In this document: piece by piece, positions 63,613 to 64,000 of the stretch
Layout: each line of letters starts with the position of its first letter
How positions within the stretch are numbered: position 1 is the first letter of the stretch
DNA from: Lactiplantibacillus pentosus
GTDB lineage: Bacteria > Bacillota > Bacilli > Lactobacillales > Lactobacillaceae
Reading direction: 5' to 3'
NCBI RefSeq assembly: GCF_003641185.1
Contig: NZ_CP032757.1
Location: 2,480,001-2,544,000, forward strand
Length of the DNA: 64,000 bases
Translations under genes and position numbers: made by a program
The notes under the pieces: model-generated
Seen by the model: the letters and a program-made list of their open reading frames with translations, nothing else
Told to the model about the DNA's origin: nothing
The model's database searches: none

Positions 63613-63663
63613 TATTGCTGATCTCCTTAGGTTATTTTGGTAGTTATCCTAATTAACGTTTTA

Positions 63664-63694
63664 ATCATAAAGTATGAAGTGCACACCAAGGCAA
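63664..63694 (-). promoter_or_regulatory. MerR-type promoter of the hydrolase gene
   Basis: TTGCCT (63689-63694), 19-bp spacer, TATGAT (63664-63669). The dyad is weaker than in the other three. Confidence 0.65.
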
Positions 63695-63835
63695 GCATTT
63701 AAACATTAATTTTTGCATTATTTGCCACCTCGTCTTTAAACGACCATGATTGTTCAAACGTCTGAAACAATCAGCATCTTGCTTGTGGCTAAAATATTCG
63801 GTGCCTACTTCTACCATTGAATGGCGACGGATTGC

Positions 63836-64000
63836 TTAATAAAACGATGGTTTGGCTAAGTTTTCTGAGCCCGTCTCAATAATAGCGACATTTTCATTCT
63901 GATGCGTTGTCGGTGCTTTGACCATATCAGTAATAAAGTGGGCCACGGCCTGGCGAGAGACTTGTGCACCAGTAACTGGAGTGCCGAATGGGACCAGCGT
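63836..64000 (-). CDS. NAD(P)H-binding oxidoreductase, C-terminal 54 residues (5' part outside window)
   Basis: Reads TLVPFGTPVTGAQVSRQAVAHF and ends NLAKPSFY. The block SRQAVAHFI is typical of the C-terminal region of atypical SDR / NAD(P)H-binding proteins. The gene belongs to the same stress-enzyme neighbourhood. Spacing to the next gene (220 bp) includes the MerR-type promoter above. Confidence 0.75.
   Translation of the reverse strand, partial: TLVPFGTPVTGAQVSRQAVAHFITDMVKAPTTHQNENVAIIETGSENLAKPSFY

Overview
The window reads as a chromosomal segment of a lactic acid bacterium, most likely Lactiplantibacillus plantarum or a close relative. The support is the tmRNA tag AKNNNNSYALAA, strong AGGAGG ribosome sites, T-box control of methionine genes, a KxYKxGKxW/MucBP adhesin and TagE-type glycosyltransferases. 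The species call is inference from gene content; no database was searched. Most genes lie on the minus strand.

Layout. 1-9.2 kb is a surface and accessory region: the 5' part of a MucBP adhesin, a tandem array of eight near-identical 43-47 residue peptides, and an operon for a MacB-like ABC exporter (interrupted by a stop codon), a TagE-like glycosyltransferase and an ABC exporter. 9.6-20.1 kb holds a Lys/Ser-repeat membrane protein, pgi, a GlcU-type sugar transporter, an RlmI-like methyltransferase, an OmpR/kinase pair and the UPF0210/ACT pair. 20.3-31 kb holds an EamA transporter, tmRNA, an ECF S-component, an NrtR/NiaP-like niacin pair, a lipoprotein hydrolase, an NlpC/P60 peptidase, an Lrp regulator and a GGDEF protein. 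31-35.9 kb holds an ABC pair preceded by a frameshifted membrane gene and a tiny transcription unit, an ABC-F protein and a GNAT enzyme.

36-58 kb carries three copies of a ~0.9 kb non-coding element with terminal inverted repeats. Each copy contains two branched stem-loop domains whose stems vary in a compensatory way. Between the copies lie a GlcNAc-type PTS with a dre-like operator, a T-box leader ahead of a frameshifted ketopantoate-reductase gene, degV, a T-box metA-metY-hom operon, a trpXYZ-like ABC operon behind an attenuator with a Trp-containing leader peptide, an NADH peroxidase/oxidase gene with duplicated promoter-operators, a beta-hydroxyacid dehydrogenase/TerC pair and an old yellow enzyme.

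55.8-64 kb is a stress or detoxification island: hydrolases, flavodoxin, CMD, cupin, a MerR regulator, LtrA, an SDR and an NAD(P)H-binding protein. Four promoters in it share TTGCCTTG and a 19-bp spacer, which fits one MerR regulon.

The two signals I rate highest are the covarying structured repeat family and the eight-copy mini-peptide array.
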